From the NCBI RefSeq assembly GCF_900116235.1, contig NZ_FPAA01000001.1:310001-374000 (forward strand): DNA of 64,000 nt, read 5' to 3'. The notes beneath the pieces were generated by a model. The model worked only from the letters and a program-made list of their open reading frames with translations, made no database searches and was not told where the DNA came from. The position numbers were made by a program, and so were the translations under genes. This DNA comes from Marininema halotolerans (lineage in GTDB: Bacteria > Bacillota > Bacilli > Thermoactinomycetales > DSM-45169). Below, piece after piece: positions 32,657 to 43,077 of the stretch (within the stretch, counting starts at the first letter, position 1; every line of letters starts with the position of its first letter).

Positions 32657-32936
32657 ACTGCTTCACTCCTAAACGTCTGATGAGATCCCCGTCACCATCG
32701 ACCGATGGATCATTCCTATCGTAATTAAAATCACTATGTTTATTATAGGTGAACCCCCTGTTCACCGTCAAAAGTCCTATTTCCCAGGGAATAACAGCGC
32801 GATTGCTTCAAAGATGTGCTTTCCCTAACTCCTTCTATGGTATGATCATTTTAACGAAGTGGAAGCAACCGGATTCCTTTCCATTTTCCCAAAAGTACTT
32901 ATCCCGGAAAAATCCCGCTGATAAGGAGACAATTCA

Positions 32937-33959
32937 ATGATTTCTGATGTACTTTTAACCATTCTTCAATTCATTCCTTTAATTCTCGTCCTATGGTTAG
33001 CCAATAAAGGAGAAGCCCGTCGAAATCAATCAGAGGGTTCCGGTATGGGTTGGGTCATTACCTCTTCTATTCTGCTTGGCCTAGGCTTTTTACTTTTATT
33101 AATGAGTGGATTACTTTTTCTCATAATGGCGTCATCTAACGCCATTGATACAATTTCCCTTCCCTTTGATATGGGTCCAAGAATATCCCTTATGGGCTGG
33201 AGTTTAATCGCACCTGCAATCTTGGGTTTCCTTTTATTTATCCCCATCATTCGACGAGGTGTGGCGCTCCCATTTTCCCTGGATATAAAGAATCGCGTTC
33301 ATTCCACTTCCCTCTCGATTTTAATGTTTGTGATCGCTTATTTTTTTGTTTTCCTATCCTTTGGGATAGAAAATATGGCGAAACTCTCGACTGAATCCAC
33401 CGAGGGAAATCCCATTGTTCCATTATGGACACAGCAAATTTGCTTTTTCTTTATTGCCATGATGGGTGTTGGGTGGTTAAGTGGTCGTCGTACTTTTACA
33501 CAGGCATTGGCTCGCTTAGGACTTGTAAAACCTTCCCTAAAAGAGATCGCCATCGGTTTGGGTTCAGGTCTCCTCTTAGTTACTGTTGGCCCCATCCTTG
33601 AACATTTAGGACAACTGATTGGCATTGGTACCGATCCACAGGTTGGAAAGCTTACTGAAGATATGCTCGGACCGCTGTATGGCTCAGTAGCCGGCATTTT
33701 AACACTTGGTTTATCAGCAGCCTTAGGGGAAGAATCCATTTTTCGTGGCGCTCTCCAACCCCGCTTTGGTGTAGTGTTTACTGCCTTTATCTTTGCGATC
33801 GTCCATAGCAATTATGGATTTAGTATTTCAACTGCCATCGTTTTTGTTGTGGGTCTCGCTCTTGGCTTTTTACGCAATCGGTATAACACAAGCACTACGA
33901 TGGTGGTTCACGCTACCTATAATATGACCCTCGGAATGATTGCTTTTTTTTCAACATAA
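32937..33959 (+). CDS. CPBP family intramembrane glutamic protease
   Basis: The 340-residue membrane protein has about eight or nine helices. The C-terminal Abi/CPBP domain has EESIFRG near residue 263, a histidine in FAIVHSNYGFS near 285, and HATYNMTLG near 320, which are the three motifs of this intramembrane protease family (type II CAAX protease-like). Members act in prenyl-protein-like processing, peptide immunity or unknown roles. It is a plus-strand gene inserted between prfA and tdk, ending at a strong terminator. Confidence 0.88.
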   Translation: MISDVLLTILQFIPLILVLWLANKGEARRNQSEGSGMGWVITSSILLGLGFLLLLMSGLLFLIMASSNAIDTISLPFDMGPRISLMGWSLIAPAILGFLLFIPIIRRGVALPFSLDIKNRVHSTSLSILMFVIAYFFVFLSFGIENMAKLSTESTEGNPIVPLWTQQICFFFIAMMGVGWLSGRRTFTQALARLGLVKPSLKEIAIGLGSGLLLVTVGPILEHLGQLIGIGTDPQVGKLTEDMLGPLYGSVAGILTLGLSAALGEESIFRGALQPRFGVVFTAFIFAIVHSNYGFSISTAIVFVVGLALGFLRNRYNTSTTMVVHATYNMTLGMIAFFST

Positions 33960-33979
33960 CGACAGCGAATCCAGCCAAA

Positions 33980-34021
33980 GAATAAGGCGAATCCTATAAG
34001 GATTCTGCCTTATTCTTTTTT
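33980..34021 (+). terminator. terminator after CPBP gene
   Basis: AATAAGGC, a mismatch, then AATCC pair with GGATT and GCCTTATT around a short TATA-type loop, followed by a run of six T on the plus strand. Confidence 0.88.
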
Positions 34022-34028
34022 GATCCAC

Positions 34029-34066
34029 AAAAAAGCCCGAGCCTGTTAATTGCTCAGGCACGAGCT
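34029..34066 (-). terminator. terminator after YhcN/YlaJ-type lipoprotein gene
   Basis: GAGC...GCCTG pairs with CAGGC...GGGC, followed on the minus strand by a T run of six or more. It abuts the stop codon of the lipoprotein gene. Confidence 0.8.
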
Positions 34067-34557
34067 CACCCATTCCACCAAGGTAAATACGATCGTGGAT
34101 CCCAGCGACTTCTCCCTACACGAACCCGTATCTCATAGCGGGGCATCTCTTTTTGAATGCGCTCCCATACCCTCCGACGAAGCTTTTCATAATCGGATTG
34201 GGCAATATCCTTAGTAGGCATAACACGGATTGCTAAATGCCCCCCCAAAATTTTCACTTCAACATTGTTGACGCCATCCATTTGCAATATCGAGCGTTCC
34301 ACTCGTGCTTTATCATCCATATCGGTTGGTTGAGCCCAATCACTTGTATCCAAGTTAGGACTCGCGTTTCGAATGCCAAAGCGCCCATCATCATGCATGT
34401 AATCATAATTATTGGTTTCAAAACGACGATTGGATTCGGTGCCCAACTTTTCTTTATGATCGTAACTCTTTTCTTGACCACTCATGTTCGTCTTGGCACA
34501 ACCCGTCGTACATACAAAGAGACCCGTTAACAAGATCATTAGGATTCTTCCCCACAT
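34066..34557 (-). CDS. YhcN/YlaJ-like sporulation lipoprotein
   Basis: Starting at MWGRILM, an N-terminal hydrophobic stretch ends in the lipobox-like VCTTGC at about residue 17, so the mature protein should be lipid-anchored. The later part, ARVERSILQMDGVNNVEVKI followed by GGHLAIRVMPTKDIAQSDYE, resembles the YhcN/YlaJ domain of spore-membrane lipoproteins. ATG 34557 follows GGGAGGTG at good spacing. It lies 29 bases after tdk. Assignment to the sporulation family is probable rather than certain. Confidence 0.8.
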   Translation of the reverse strand: MWGRILMILLTGLFVCTTGCAKTNMSGQEKSYDHKEKLGTESNRRFETNNYDYMHDDGRFGIRNASPNLDTSDWAQPTDMDDKARVERSILQMDGVNNVEVKILGGHLAIRVMPTKDIAQSDYEKLRRRVWERIQKEMPRYEIRVRVGRSRWDPRSYLPWWNG

Positions 34558-34586
34558 AAAAAACACCTCCCTAACGCTAGTTTGCG

Positions 34587-35192
34587 TCAGGAAGATGAAA
34601 AGTTCTCCGGCAATGATTGCCGGTTCGTTTGATGGCAATGGCGACAACGGGCTTCGTATTGCTCTGAAGCACCGACTTGTATCACGGATTCTTCAGAGTC
34701 AGAAGGGGTAGGTTGAACCAACCGTTGTGTGCGGCTAGCAGCTCCCCCACATTGAATGCAAATTGCCTGAAGTTTCGTAACATATTCCGCCACAGCAAGC
34801 AACGCAGGTGTCGGTCCAAAGGGACGGCCTCGAAAATCCTGATCCAATCCGGCACAGATTACCCGAATACCTTGATCCGCAAGGGATTGAGCAACTTCAA
34901 CAACTGCCTCATCCAAAAATTGAACCTCATCAATTGCCACTACATCCGTACCGGTGGTTAGTTTGGCTAATATTTCTTTTGCTTGGTCAATGGTGTCCGC
35001 CTCAGCATGGATTCCATTGTGGGAAGTGATCGCGTCCAATCGATAGCGATCATCAATCACAGGTTTAAAAACCGATACGTTTTGACGAGCAATACGCGCT
35101 CGTCGAATCCGACGAATTAACTCTTCACTCTTCCCCGAGAACATCCCACCACAGATGATCTCGATCCATCCATCCCTGGCAATCATATTCAT
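34587..35192 (-). CDS. tdk: thymidine kinase
   Basis: This enzyme phosphorylates thymidine in pyrimidine salvage. The P-loop is [14 protein letters not shown] near residue 15, the DEVQF motif near 95, and zinc-ligand cysteines occur in [10 protein letters not shown] near 150 and CRHCHQTN near the end. The length of 201 residues and the position between rpmE and prfA agree with Bacillus subtilis. Confidence 0.96.
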   Translation of the reverse strand: MNMIARDGWIEIICGGMFSGKSEELIRRIRRARIARQNVSVFKPVIDDRYRLDAITSHNGIHAEADTIDQAKEILAKLTTGTDVVAIDEVQFLDEAVVEVAQSLADQGIRVICAGLDQDFRGRPFGPTPALLAVAEYVTKLQAICIQCGGAASRTQRLVQPTPSDSEESVIQVGASEQYEARCRHCHQTNRQSLPENFSSS

Positions 35193-35226
35193 AGCCAGTT
35201 CGATCCTCCCCTATATAGTTCCATAA

Positions 35227-35262
35227 AGAGAACAGGCAAGCGGCGATGCTTGCCTGTTCTCT
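35227..35262 (-). terminator. rpmE terminator
   Basis: AGAGAACAGGCAAGC pairs perfectly with GCTTGCCTGTTCTCT around a six-base loop. The T tract that follows on the minus strand is short (CTTTATGG). It lies 25 bases after the rpmE stop. Confidence 0.75.
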
Positions 35263-35286
35263 CCTAAAAACCAATATCTATTTGTA

Positions 35287-35484
35287 TTACATGTTGTATT
35301 TCTTTTTGAACCGATCCACGCGTCCACCAGCACTTGCACGCTTCTGTTTACCAGTGTAGAAAGGATGGCAAGCAGAGCAGATATCCACGCGCAGGTTTTC
35401 TTTCGTGGAACCCGTTTCAAAGGTGTTTCCGCAAGCACAGGTGACCGTTGTTTGTTTATATTCAGGATGAATCGCTGCTTTCAT
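35287..35484 (-). CDS. rpmE: ribosomal protein L31 (zinc-binding type)
   Basis: The 65-residue protein begins [20 protein letters not shown] and has the CxC (residues 16 and 18) and CxxC (residues 36 and 39) ligand pairs of the zinc-containing L31 form, with [10 protein letters not shown] after it. In Bacillus this form is replaced by YtiA when zinc is scarce. It has its own promoter and terminator. Confidence 0.96.
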   Translation of the reverse strand: MKAAIHPEYKQTTVTCACGNTFETGSTKENLRVDICSACHPFYTGKQKRASAGGRVDRFKKKYNM

Positions 35485-35542
35485 AGATTCTCACCTCTTT
35501 TCCGGGTCCAAACTTTTGCACGCTCAAATGCAAACACTATTG

Positions 35543-35571
35543 AGTATAGCATGTAATACAGGTTGGAGCAA
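35543..35571 (-). promoter_or_regulatory. rpmE promoter
   Basis: On the minus strand TTGCTC (35566-35571) is followed after 17 bases by TATACT (35543-35548), which is preceded by TGC, making an extended -10. Transcription would start about 50 bases before rpmE. Nothing else interpretable is seen in the 280 bases between rpmE and rho. Confidence 0.6.
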
Positions 35572-35765
35572 CCATCGTCATTGTCTAACTCATTCGGAAC
35601 AAAATAGAAAACCGATTCATTACGAAAGGTTTCCTCTATTGCCTCTTCAGACAAATCCCTACCTTGGATTTTCTAACCATGGTAAGGCCTAATTCCACAG
35701 TAGAATCCTTCGTTGAAATACCCTATCCATACGATGAAAGAGATCGGTAACAGTAGCATCTTCAT

Positions 35766-37055
35766 TTATGCAGAGGAAGAATGACGAGTATCCGAGTGGT
35801 TTTCTAATGTTGCGAGGAATTCTTCATTGTTTCGGGTATGCGCTAGCTTTTTGAGGATACTTTCCGTATTCTCTTGCCCTTCAGCAAGGGCTTGACGCAA
35901 GCTCCAAATTTTATCCATTTCATCTTCGGTAAGCAATAACTCTTCACGACGGGTACCTGAACGTCGAATATCAATTGCAGGGAAGACTCTCCGTTCAGAT
36001 AGACGGCGATCCAGGTGCAATTCAAGATTGCCTGTCCCTTTAAATTCTTCGTAAATCACATCATCCATGCGCGATCCGGTGTCCACCAAAGCAGTTGCTA
36101 AAATCGTCAAGCTCCCACCCTCTTCAATATTACGGGCAGAGCCAAAGAAACGCTTGGGTTTATGAAAGGCCGCAGGGTCAATTCCCCCAGAAAGGGTCCG
36201 GCCAGAGGGAGGAATCACTAAGTTGTAGGCACGTGCCAAACGGGTAATGGAATCCATCAAAATCACCACATTCCGCCCATGCTCCACTAATCGTTGCGCC
36301 CGCTCCAGAACTAACTCCGCTACTTTAATATGATTCTCTGGCATTTCATCAAAGGTAGAGCTAATCACTTCTCCTTGAACAGAGCGCTGCATATCCGTCA
36401 CTTCTTCCGGACGTTCATCGATAAGAAGAACAAATAAGTCAATATCCGGTCGATTCGTACTGATACTATTGGCAATTTCTTTAAGAAGCATTGTTTTTCC
36501 GGCTTTTGGCTGAGCAACTATAAGACCTCGTTGTCCAAGACCCACTGGAGTGATTAAGTCCATCACTCTCCCAGGAAGACGTTCGGATGGCGTCTCCATC
36601 ACCAGTCGTTCTTCCGGATAGAGTGGCGTTAATGCCGGAAAATGAGGCCGCTTCGCTGCAGCATCCGGGGCCTCACCATTGACAGCGTCCACGTGCAATA
36701 GACCATAATAACGTTCGTTTTCTTTTGGCGGTCGTACTTTTCCTGATATAACGTCACCCGAACGGAGATCAAAACGCCGAATTTGCGAAGAAGAAATATA
36801 AATATCCTCTGTCGAAGGCAGGTAGTTAATCGTTCTCAGGAATCCGTACCCTTCCGGTAAAATATCTAAGACTCCGTCCATGAACAGCAATCCTGCTTTT
36901 TCTGCCTTCCCTTTTAATATGGCAAAGATCAATTCCCGTTTTTTCAGTTGTGCATAATACGGCACTTGATATTCCTTCGCTAGCTGATATAGATCAGTCA
37001 AACGTTGATTCTCCATCTCCCGGAGTGAGATATCCGTCTGCAATTCCTTCACCAC
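35766..37055 (-). CDS. rho: transcription termination factor Rho
   Basis: Rho is a hexameric RNA helicase that ends transcription. The N-terminal RNA-binding domain includes [18 protein letters not shown] and [15 protein letters not shown]. The ATPase P-loop is [11 protein letters not shown] near residue 180, with the Walker B region [15 protein letters not shown] near 260 and [16 protein letters not shown] near 285. The 429-residue length is normal. The start is one of two adjacent GTG codons at 37055 and 37052. I see no clear terminator after it. Confidence 0.96.
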   Translation of the reverse strand: MVKELQTDISLREMENQRLTDLYQLAKEYQVPYYAQLKKRELIFAILKGKAEKAGLLFMDGVLDILPEGYGFLRTINYLPSTEDIYISSSQIRRFDLRSGDVISGKVRPPKENERYYGLLHVDAVNGEAPDAAAKRPHFPALTPLYPEERLVMETPSERLPGRVMDLITPVGLGQRGLIVAQPKAGKTMLLKEIANSISTNRPDIDLFVLLIDERPEEVTDMQRSVQGEVISSTFDEMPENHIKVAELVLERAQRLVEHGRNVVILMDSITRLARAYNLVIPPSGRTLSGGIDPAAFHKPKRFFGSARNIEEGGSLTILATALVDTGSRMDDVIYEEFKGTGNLELHLDRRLSERRVFPAIDIRRSGTRREELLLTEDEMDKIWSLRQALAEGQENTESILKKLAHTRNNEEFLATLENHSDTRHSSSA

Positions 37056-37098
37056 ACTCTTCTTTCCAAGGTTCCATCAATCGCGAATAGGAAAGCCA

Positions 37099-38061
37099 TC
37101 ATTCAAGAGAAAATGGCTTTTTATCGAGACGATGTTTTCCATCGATAAAACGAACCGTGCCCGTTGCAGCCCTCATCACGACAGAATGAGTGGTTGCATG
37201 TTGGCCCTCATAACGAACCCCTTTTAATAACTCACCGTCCGTTACCCCTGTAGCAGCAAAGATCGCGTCCTCGCCTTTTACTAAATCCTGCATGTGGAGC
37301 ACTTGATGCGGATCGGAAATTCCCATTTTCCGGCATCGTTCAGCCTGTTCTTCATCTTCGGGAAGAAGCCGTCCCTGAATCTCGCCTCCAAGGCATTTCA
37401 AAGCAACTGCCGATAAGACTCCCTCGGGAGCTCCGCCAGAACCAAGTAAAATATCGACCCCCGTATTGGGGAAGGCGGTATTAATCGCAGCGGCAACATC
37501 ACCATCAGAGATTAATTTGATACGGGCCCCCATTTTCCGGACTTCTTCGATCAGTTTATCATGGCGAGGACGATCAAGAATCACCGCTACGAGGTCTTTC
37601 ACATCTTTTCCTAACGCACGCGCCGTCGCTTTTAAATTATCCTCCACCGGCGCATCAATATCAATATGCCCTACCGCACGAGGACCAACGGCAATTTTAT
37701 CCATATACATATCAGGGGCGTGAAGTAAATTGCCCTTCTCTGCGACAGCTACCACCGCCAACGCATTCCATGTTCCTTTGGCTACAATGTTTGTACCCTC
37801 AAGGGGATCGACAGCTACATCAACTTCTGGCATGTAGCCAAGGCCCAATTTTTCACCAATATAGAGCATGGGCGCTTCATCCATTTCCCCTTCACCAATC
37901 ACCACAGTCCCTCTCATAGGAATTGTGTCAAAGACTTTACGCATTGCAGTTGTGGCAGCATCATCTGCTTCATCTTTTTTACCAAAACCCATCCATCTAC
38001 CCGAGGCGACAGCCGCGGCTTCCGTCACCCGAACGAGTTCTAACGTTAGACTTCTTTCCAT
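37099..38061 (-). CDS. glpX: fructose-1,6-bisphosphatase class II
   Basis: GlpX is a gluconeogenic phosphatase. The metal-binding features are intact: [15 protein letters not shown] near residue 57, [13 protein letters not shown] near 85, and the [19 protein letters not shown] block near 185. ATG 38061 ([10 protein letters not shown]) follows GAGGGG and gives 320 residues, the usual size; open frame upstream to 38148 has no ribosome binding site. It lies between murA and rho as in Bacillus. Confidence 0.95.
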   Translation of the reverse strand: MERSLTLELVRVTEAAAVASGRWMGFGKKDEADDAATTAMRKVFDTIPMRGTVVIGEGEMDEAPMLYIGEKLGLGYMPEVDVAVDPLEGTNIVAKGTWNALAVVAVAEKGNLLHAPDMYMDKIAVGPRAVGHIDIDAPVEDNLKATARALGKDVKDLVAVILDRPRHDKLIEEVRKMGARIKLISDGDVAAAINTAFPNTGVDILLGSGGAPEGVLSAVALKCLGGEIQGRLLPEDEEQAERCRKMGISDPHQVLHMQDLVKGEDAIFAATGVTDGELLKGVRYEGQHATTHSVVMRAATGTVRFIDGKHRLDKKPFSLE

Positions 38062-38242
38062 ACTGAATCCCCTCTTTCCTTTATCTAAAGAAACAATCCT
38101 CCCGTTGGGACGGGTATTTGGTAACATCCATAGATAAACGTAACACATTTCTTCGTCGTTGCGTGTTGAATTATCGCGTCATTTAGAGGGACATATCCCT
38201 ATTTTAGGCACCCATAGGATATGTCAAACCTAAAAGTCATCC

Positions 38243-39496
38243 TTACTTCTGTTCACGCCACAACTCGGCACCTAACGTACGTAACTTTTCTTCCAAGTTC
38301 TCATATCCTCGATCAACATGTTCTACTCCGGCAATCTCCGTTACCCCCTCTGCCATTAACCCCGCAATAACCAGGGCCGCTCCGGCCCGTAAATCGGTAG
38401 CCCGCACCTGGGCTCCATGGAGAGGCGTTCCCCCTTCAACCACAGCAGTACGCCCTTCCACTCGTAAATAAGCACCCATACGGCCTAACTCATCCACGTG
38501 TTTAAAGCGAGCCGCGTAGATATTATCTGTGACTAAGCTTGTCCCTTCTGCCCGTGTCAACAAAGTGGTAAGAGGCTGCTGCAAATCGGTGGGAAAACCC
38601 GGGTATGGAAGTGTTTTCACATCAATCCCTTGATATGGACCCATGCCTCTGACTCGTAAGGCTTCATCACCCTCATCGATGGTCACTCCCATTTCACGTA
38701 ACTTCGCCGTTACCGGTTCCATATGTTTTGGGATCAAGTTGGTCACCGTAACCTCTCCACCTGTTGCAGCAGCAGCAATCATATACGTTCCTGCTTCAAT
38801 GCGATCCGGGATAATCGAATGCCGACACCCCATTAAGTCGGAATTCCCTACAATGCGGATGACATCCGTACCTGCTCCATGGATTCGGGCCCCCATTGCA
38901 GTAAGTAAGGTGGCGACATCAATAATCTCAGGTTCTTTGGCAGCATTTTCAATAATGGTTCTTCCCTCAGCACGGGAGGCCGCTAACATGATATTAATCG
39001 TAGCCCCTACACTCACCACATCCAGGTAGATTCGCGCCCCCGTCAGCTTTTTCGCCCAAAGGTGAATAGCCCCATTGCGATGGGAAACCTCTGCTCCCAA
39101 TGCTTCAAAACCTTTAATATGTTGGTCAATTGGACGAGGACCTAGATTACACCCCCCGGGTAAACCCACTGTCGCTTCGCCGAACCTGCCCAACAACGCC
39201 CCCATCAGATAATAGGAGGCCCTTAACTTCTTTACTTTTCCATTGGGCATGGGTGTATTGATTACACAGGAGGTATCGATGGTTAAACAATCGCTATCCC
39301 GTGTAACAGTTGCCCCAAAATCCCGCAAAATTTCTTCGTATATCTCTACATCACTAATTTGAGGAAGATTTTCAATCACAGTAGGTGATCCTCCAAGTAA
39401 TGTAGCTGGAATCAAAGCCACTGCACTATTCTTAGCCCCGCTTACGCTAATTTCTCCACTAAGCGGTTTACCTCCCTTGATCATTAACTTTTCCAT
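38243..39496 (-). CDS. murA: UDP-N-acetylglucosamine 1-carboxyvinyltransferase
   Basis: This enzyme carries out the first committed step of peptidoglycan synthesis, adding enolpyruvate to UDP-GlcNAc. The Lys22-Asn23 pair in [11 protein letters not shown] and the fosfomycin-reactive Cys116 in [14 protein letters not shown] are present. Because the cysteine is retained, fosfomycin sensitivity of this enzyme is expected. The position next to fsa matches the second Bacillus paralogue (murAB/murZ). The product has 417 residues. Confidence 0.95.
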   Translation of the reverse strand: MEKLMIKGGKPLSGEISVSGAKNSAVALIPATLLGGSPTVIENLPQISDVEIYEEILRDFGATVTRDSDCLTIDTSCVINTPMPNGKVKKLRASYYLMGALLGRFGEATVGLPGGCNLGPRPIDQHIKGFEALGAEVSHRNGAIHLWAKKLTGARIYLDVVSVGATINIMLAASRAEGRTIIENAAKEPEIIDVATLLTAMGARIHGAGTDVIRIVGNSDLMGCRHSIIPDRIEAGTYMIAAAATGGEVTVTNLIPKHMEPVTAKLREMGVTIDEGDEALRVRGMGPYQGIDVKTLPYPGFPTDLQQPLTTLLTRAEGTSLVTDNIYAARFKHVDELGRMGAYLRVEGRTAVVEGGTPLHGAQVRATDLRAGAALVIAGLMAEGVTEIAGVEHVDRGYENLEEKLRTLGAELWREQK

Positions 39497-39578
39497 GCTC
39501 GCCCACCTCTCCTACATCCCTTCTTCACTAAAGAAGGAGGATGTTCAAATGGTTTATGGAAAATTTTTCTTAACAATC

Positions 39579-39624
39579 AAAAAAGGGGAGACCAGCAAGG
39601 CCTTGGCCTCACCGGTAACCCTTT
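39579..39624 (-). terminator. terminator after fsa
   Basis: An imperfect stem (AAAGGG, ACC, AGGCC pairing with GGCCT, GGT, CCCTTT) is followed by a T run on the minus strand. It lies about 15 bases after the fsa stop and separates fsa from murA. Confidence 0.6.
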
Positions 39625-39637
39625 GTTGGTGATCGAT

Positions 39638-40291
39638 TTAACGTTGATTTGCTTTGGACCAGTCTTCCTTAAACTTCGTTATCCCTTGATCTGTCAACGG
39701 GTGCTTAATCATCTGTTCCATAACCTTGTAAGGCAGCGTAGCAATATCAGCTCCTACTTCCGCCGATTGGGTGAAGTGCAGAGGATGACGCACACTCGCA
39801 GCAATAATCTGTGTATCGATTCCATGAAGATCAAAAACCCGGGCGATTTGTGCAACCAATTCCACACCATCGTGGCTGATGTCATCTAATCGACCAAGAA
39901 AAGGACTCACATAAGAAGCGCCTGCCCTGGCTGCCATTAATGCTTGATTGGCAGAGAATATTAAGGTGACATTGGTACGGATACCATGTTGAGCAAAATG
40001 ACTGACGGCCTTTAGCCCTTCAATCGTCATTGGTACCTTAATCGTGATTTTATCAGAGATTTTCACAAGGGGCTCTGCCTCTTTGATCATCCCCTCGGCA
40101 TCATCAGACATCACTTCAGCACTAATCGATTCCACATCGCTTGCAATATCACAAATTTCGTTCAAGACATCGGTAAATTCCCTACCGGATTTAGCAATAA
40201 GGCTGGGGTTGGTCGTAACACCGGATAGGAGTCCCCAAGAATGCACTTTCTTGATCTCTTCCACATCTGCTGTATCAATAAAGAATTTCAT
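39638..40291 (-). CDS. fsa: fructose-6-phosphate aldolase / transaldolase-like
   Basis: The 217-residue protein is the short transaldolase form: [33 protein letters not shown], and the Schiff-base lysine in [12 protein letters not shown] near residue 88. Proteins of this size act either as fructose-6-phosphate aldolase or as transaldolase, and sequence alone does not decide. ATG 40291 follows AGAGGTG. It is co-oriented with fba, about 37 bases downstream. Confidence 0.93.
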   Translation of the reverse strand: MKFFIDTADVEEIKKVHSWGLLSGVTTNPSLIAKSGREFTDVLNEICDIASDVESISAEVMSDDAEGMIKEAEPLVKISDKITIKVPMTIEGLKAVSHFAQHGIRTNVTLIFSANQALMAARAGASYVSPFLGRLDDISHDGVELVAQIARVFDLHGIDTQIIAASVRHPLHFTQSAEVGADIATLPYKVMEQMIKHPLTDQGITKFKEDWSKANQR

Positions 40292-40328
40292 ATGCTTCAC
40301 CTCTTGAAAATGGTAAAAAACAATTGAG

Positions 40329-41183
40329 TTAGGCCTTCCCTGAACTTCCGAACAGGCGCATCTTCCCTTGTACAGTTTCCTTAATCGCATCACGACCAGG
40401 GCCGAGGTATTTACGTGGATCGATCATCTCTGGCTGATTACCCAATTTTTCACGAATCACCGCTGTACAAGCCACCTGACTTTCGGTGTTTACATTAATT
40501 TTGCCTACGCCTAGGCGAATTGATTCCTGAATCGCTGCATCGGGTACTCCACTTCCCCCGTGAAGCACAATCGGTGCTTCCACTTGTTTGGCAACCTCAT
40601 CGATAATATCAAAGTGAATTTTAGGTTCACCTTTGTACATTCCATGTGCAGTCCCTACAGCAATCGCCAAGGCATCTACTTTTGTCTCTTCCCAGAAACG
40701 AATCGCTTCATCCGGCTTTGCCATCGCTGCATCCGCTTCATCTACTTCTAAATCATCTTCAACCCCACCGATGGTGCCGAGTTCCCCTTCCACAGATACC
40801 CCTACAGCATGAGCTGCTTTAACGACTTCTTTGGTAAGCGCGATATTCTCTTCATAAGGATGATGAGAGCCATCAAACATGACCGAAGAAAATCCTGCCT
40901 GAATACACTTCATCACAACATCAAAGTTGCTACCATGATCCAAATGGAGTGCTACAGGAACACCGGATTCCTTTGCTGCAATTTCAGCCATTGCAACAAC
41001 ATATTCAAGTCCCATGTAGCGCATGGCCCCTTCTGATACACCAAAGATAAAAGGAGATTGCTCTTCTTTCGCAGCCGCTGCAATCCCCTGTACAAATTCA
41101 AGGTTGTTCATATTAAACTGGCCTACCGCAAACCCTTCTTTTTTTGCACGAGGGAGAAACGCGGTCATTGGTACTAAAGGCAT
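40329..41183 (-). CDS. fba: class II fructose-1,6-bisphosphate aldolase
   Basis: This is a zinc-dependent aldolase of glycolysis and gluconeogenesis, 284 residues. Zinc ligands and substrate residues are visible in [12 protein letters not shown] near residue 77, in [18 protein letters not shown] near 175, and in [10 protein letters not shown] near 205. ATG 41183 follows AAGGAGG; the open frame upstream has no ribosome binding site. Together with fsa it forms a carbohydrate pair conserved in Bacillus. Confidence 0.96.
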   Translation of the reverse strand: MPLVPMTAFLPRAKKEGFAVGQFNMNNLEFVQGIAAAAKEEQSPFIFGVSEGAMRYMGLEYVVAMAEIAAKESGVPVALHLDHGSNFDVVMKCIQAGFSSVMFDGSHHPYEENIALTKEVVKAAHAVGVSVEGELGTIGGVEDDLEVDEADAAMAKPDEAIRFWEETKVDALAIAVGTAHGMYKGEPKIHFDIIDEVAKQVEAPIVLHGGSGVPDAAIQESIRLGVGKINVNTESQVACTAVIREKLGNQPEMIDPRKYLGPGRDAIKETVQGKMRLFGSSGKA

Positions 41184-41307
41184 AGAAATATCCTCCTTGA
41201 GATAAAAATCAACCCTTCGCACTTGATGTGATCAAGGTATTGACCCGACGCAGTCTATGTACATACCACTGGATCACAGCGCGAAGAGGTAAGCCACTCA
41301 TTCTGCT

Positions 41308-41316
41308 ATTATATCA
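41308..41316 (-). promoter_or_regulatory. candidate fba promoter (extended -10)
   Basis: On the minus strand TGATATAAT is an extended -10 element about 125 bases before the fba start. No good -35 box is seen. Confidence 0.4.
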
Positions 41317-41432
41317 CTCGCTCTAAGAATCCGATAGTGATCCATCAATTGGAAGACCTCTTCACCCATTCCAATTGATTCTAACCCAATCGCATTCTCT
41401 GTTCTTTTACCCGATTGCACATAAAATTATGA

Positions 41433-41657
41433 TTATGGAATTTCTCTCTCCTTCGTAATTCGGAGGGAGCCAACCCACTTCCAAAGGTTCGTCGCAAAAA
41501 GAAGGAAACAGATAAAAGGATAAAAGGATTGCAACCAATCATTACGCGAAATCCAAATTTGATTGGTATAGACCATCACACTAATCATCAGCCAAAATAG
41601 CCCTGCGAGTAGATAATGCAATGAAATATAAAACCTCCACAGTCGCTTTCTCTGCAT
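41433..41657 (-). CDS. small two-helix membrane protein
   Basis: The 74-residue product has a basic N terminus (MQRKRLWRF) and two hydrophobic segments, about residues 13-30 and 42-60, ending with a charged tail. GGGGAGAAAGCGA precedes the ATG. It lies downstream of the kce-like gene and upstream of fba in the same orientation. I recognise no family. Confidence 0.6.
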   Translation of the reverse strand: MQRKRLWRFYISLHYLLAGLFWLMISVMVYTNQIWISRNDWLQSFYPFICFLLFATNLWKWVGSLRITKEREIP

Positions 41658-41707
41658 TCGCTTTCTCCCCTTTATCCATTAAAGGGGTTTTCCCTCTAAT
41701 CCTTCCT

Positions 41708-42529
41708 TTAACCCCTTTTTTTATTGATATGCAAAATTTTCCGTGCCTCTTCAGGAGTCGCGATGGGTCGTTCCAATTCCTTGGCTAATCGATTTACTCG
41801 AGCGACCAATGAAGCATTAGTCGCCAATTCACCCTTGCGATAATAGAGATTATCCTCCAACCCCACCCTTACGTGGCCTCCTAATGTAATTCCCAAAGCA
41901 GACATGGGCAATTGATGACGACCCACAGCAGCAACGGTCCAGGTAGCCCCTGCTGGCAGTTGATCTACCATCAACAACAAATGTCTTGCATCAGCGGGAA
42001 TCCCCCCAGGCACACCCAATACGAAATCAAAATGGAGATGGCCGTCAACCAACCCCTCCTTCACCAAAGACAATGCTGTCTGAACCATCCCTGTATCAAA
42101 AATTTCAAACTCCGGTCGTACTTGATACTTTTGCAAAGTAGCAGCAAACTGTTGAATATCCGCGTGGGAATTGTAAAAAACACCATGACCAAAGTTAACA
42201 GACCCCGTTGTTAACGTTGCCATCTCAGGGGAAAGTGTCACCGGTTGCAAGCGTTCTTCAGGAGTCATACCAACTGCTCCTCCTGTAGAAACCTGAACGA
42301 TCATATCGCACCGCTTCTCAATCTCAAGAATGGTTTCTTCATAAAGATCTCGATTTTGACTCGGGTGTCCCTCTGTATCCCGCACATGAATGTGGGCGAT
42401 CGATGCTCCTTTTTCACAAGCCTCTGCTGCTTGTTCCGCGATCTCTTGGGGAGTTAACGGCAAATGAGGAGTATCTTTGCGTGTCACTTCTGCGCCAACC
42501 AACGCGGCTGTAATAATCAATGGGTCCAT
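41708..42529 (-). CDS. 3-keto-5-aminohexanoate cleavage enzyme family (BKACE, DUF849)
   Basis: The 273-residue protein has the N-terminal IITAALVGAEVTRKDTPHLP and the zinc-site motif GASIAHIHVRDTEGHPS near residue 42, with FDTGMVQTAL and GHVRVGLEDNLYY further on. All are marks of the BKACE family, which cleaves beta-keto acids with acetyl-CoA. In lysine fermentation Kce is the founding member, but the family uses many substrates. The adjoining kal-like gene supports the 3-keto-5-aminohexanoate role. ATG 42529 follows GGAGACC. Confidence 0.88.
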   Translation of the reverse strand: MDPLIITAALVGAEVTRKDTPHLPLTPQEIAEQAAEACEKGASIAHIHVRDTEGHPSQNRDLYEETILEIEKRCDMIVQVSTGGAVGMTPEERLQPVTLSPEMATLTTGSVNFGHGVFYNSHADIQQFAATLQKYQVRPEFEIFDTGMVQTALSLVKEGLVDGHLHFDFVLGVPGGIPADARHLLLMVDQLPAGATWTVAAVGRHQLPMSALGITLGGHVRVGLEDNLYYRKGELATNASLVARVNRLAKELERPIATPEEARKILHINKKRG

Positions 42530-42662
42530 AAATCGGTCTCCAACCTCTCTCGTAAGTTGAAAAAAAGAGGCCCCTTGGCCTCCATTATAGGAAAGGCATT
42601 TAATCAAACATGAACAAGAACATAAAGTTCAAATGATTCACACTGTTTGATGATGAATCAAT

Positions 42663-43058
42663 TTAACCCTTTTGTAATCGCTGTTTATCCTTGGGAACCA
42701 CACAGGTTCCTGAAGCACGTGCCACTTGGATCGGTTCATCCAATACCCTCGCTGCAGAAGGAACCGCCGTATCAATTTTGGCTTCAATTACCTTCATCGC
42801 TTTAAATGACATTTTGCGAGAAGTATTTCCTACTTTCGTAATGGTTGCGCTCGCTTCGATGTAGTCACCCGCATAGACCGGAGCTAAAAATTCAACATTG
42901 TCATAAGCAACAAATAACCCTTCATCACCATCATGACGAATAAGAAGTTCTGTCGCTAAATCGCCAAAAAGGGCGGTCATGCGTGCACCATCTACCAAGT
43001 CGCCCCCATAATGAGCATCAGCTTGACTCATTCTCAAACGAAGTTTTGCCTCTAACAT
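42663..43058 (-). CDS. hotdog-fold protein, 3-aminobutyryl-CoA ammonia-lyase-like
   Basis: The 131-residue protein resembles Kal of the lysine-fermentation pathway: [19 protein letters not shown], then [21 protein letters not shown] and the [19 protein letters not shown] hotdog core. Kal releases ammonia from 3-aminobutyryl-CoA, the product of Kce. The pairing with the kce-like gene makes this role likely, although a hotdog thioesterase is an alternative. ATG 43058 follows GAGGAGGG. It sits between kce and spo0F. Confidence 0.8.
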   Translation of the reverse strand: MLEAKLRLRMSQADAHYGGDLVDGARMTALFGDLATELLIRHDGDEGLFVAYDNVEFLAPVYAGDYIEASATITKVGNTSRKMSFKAMKVIEAKIDTAVPSAARVLDEPIQVARASGTCVVPKDKQRLQKG

Positions 43059-43077
43059 GCTATCCCTCCTCAATCGG

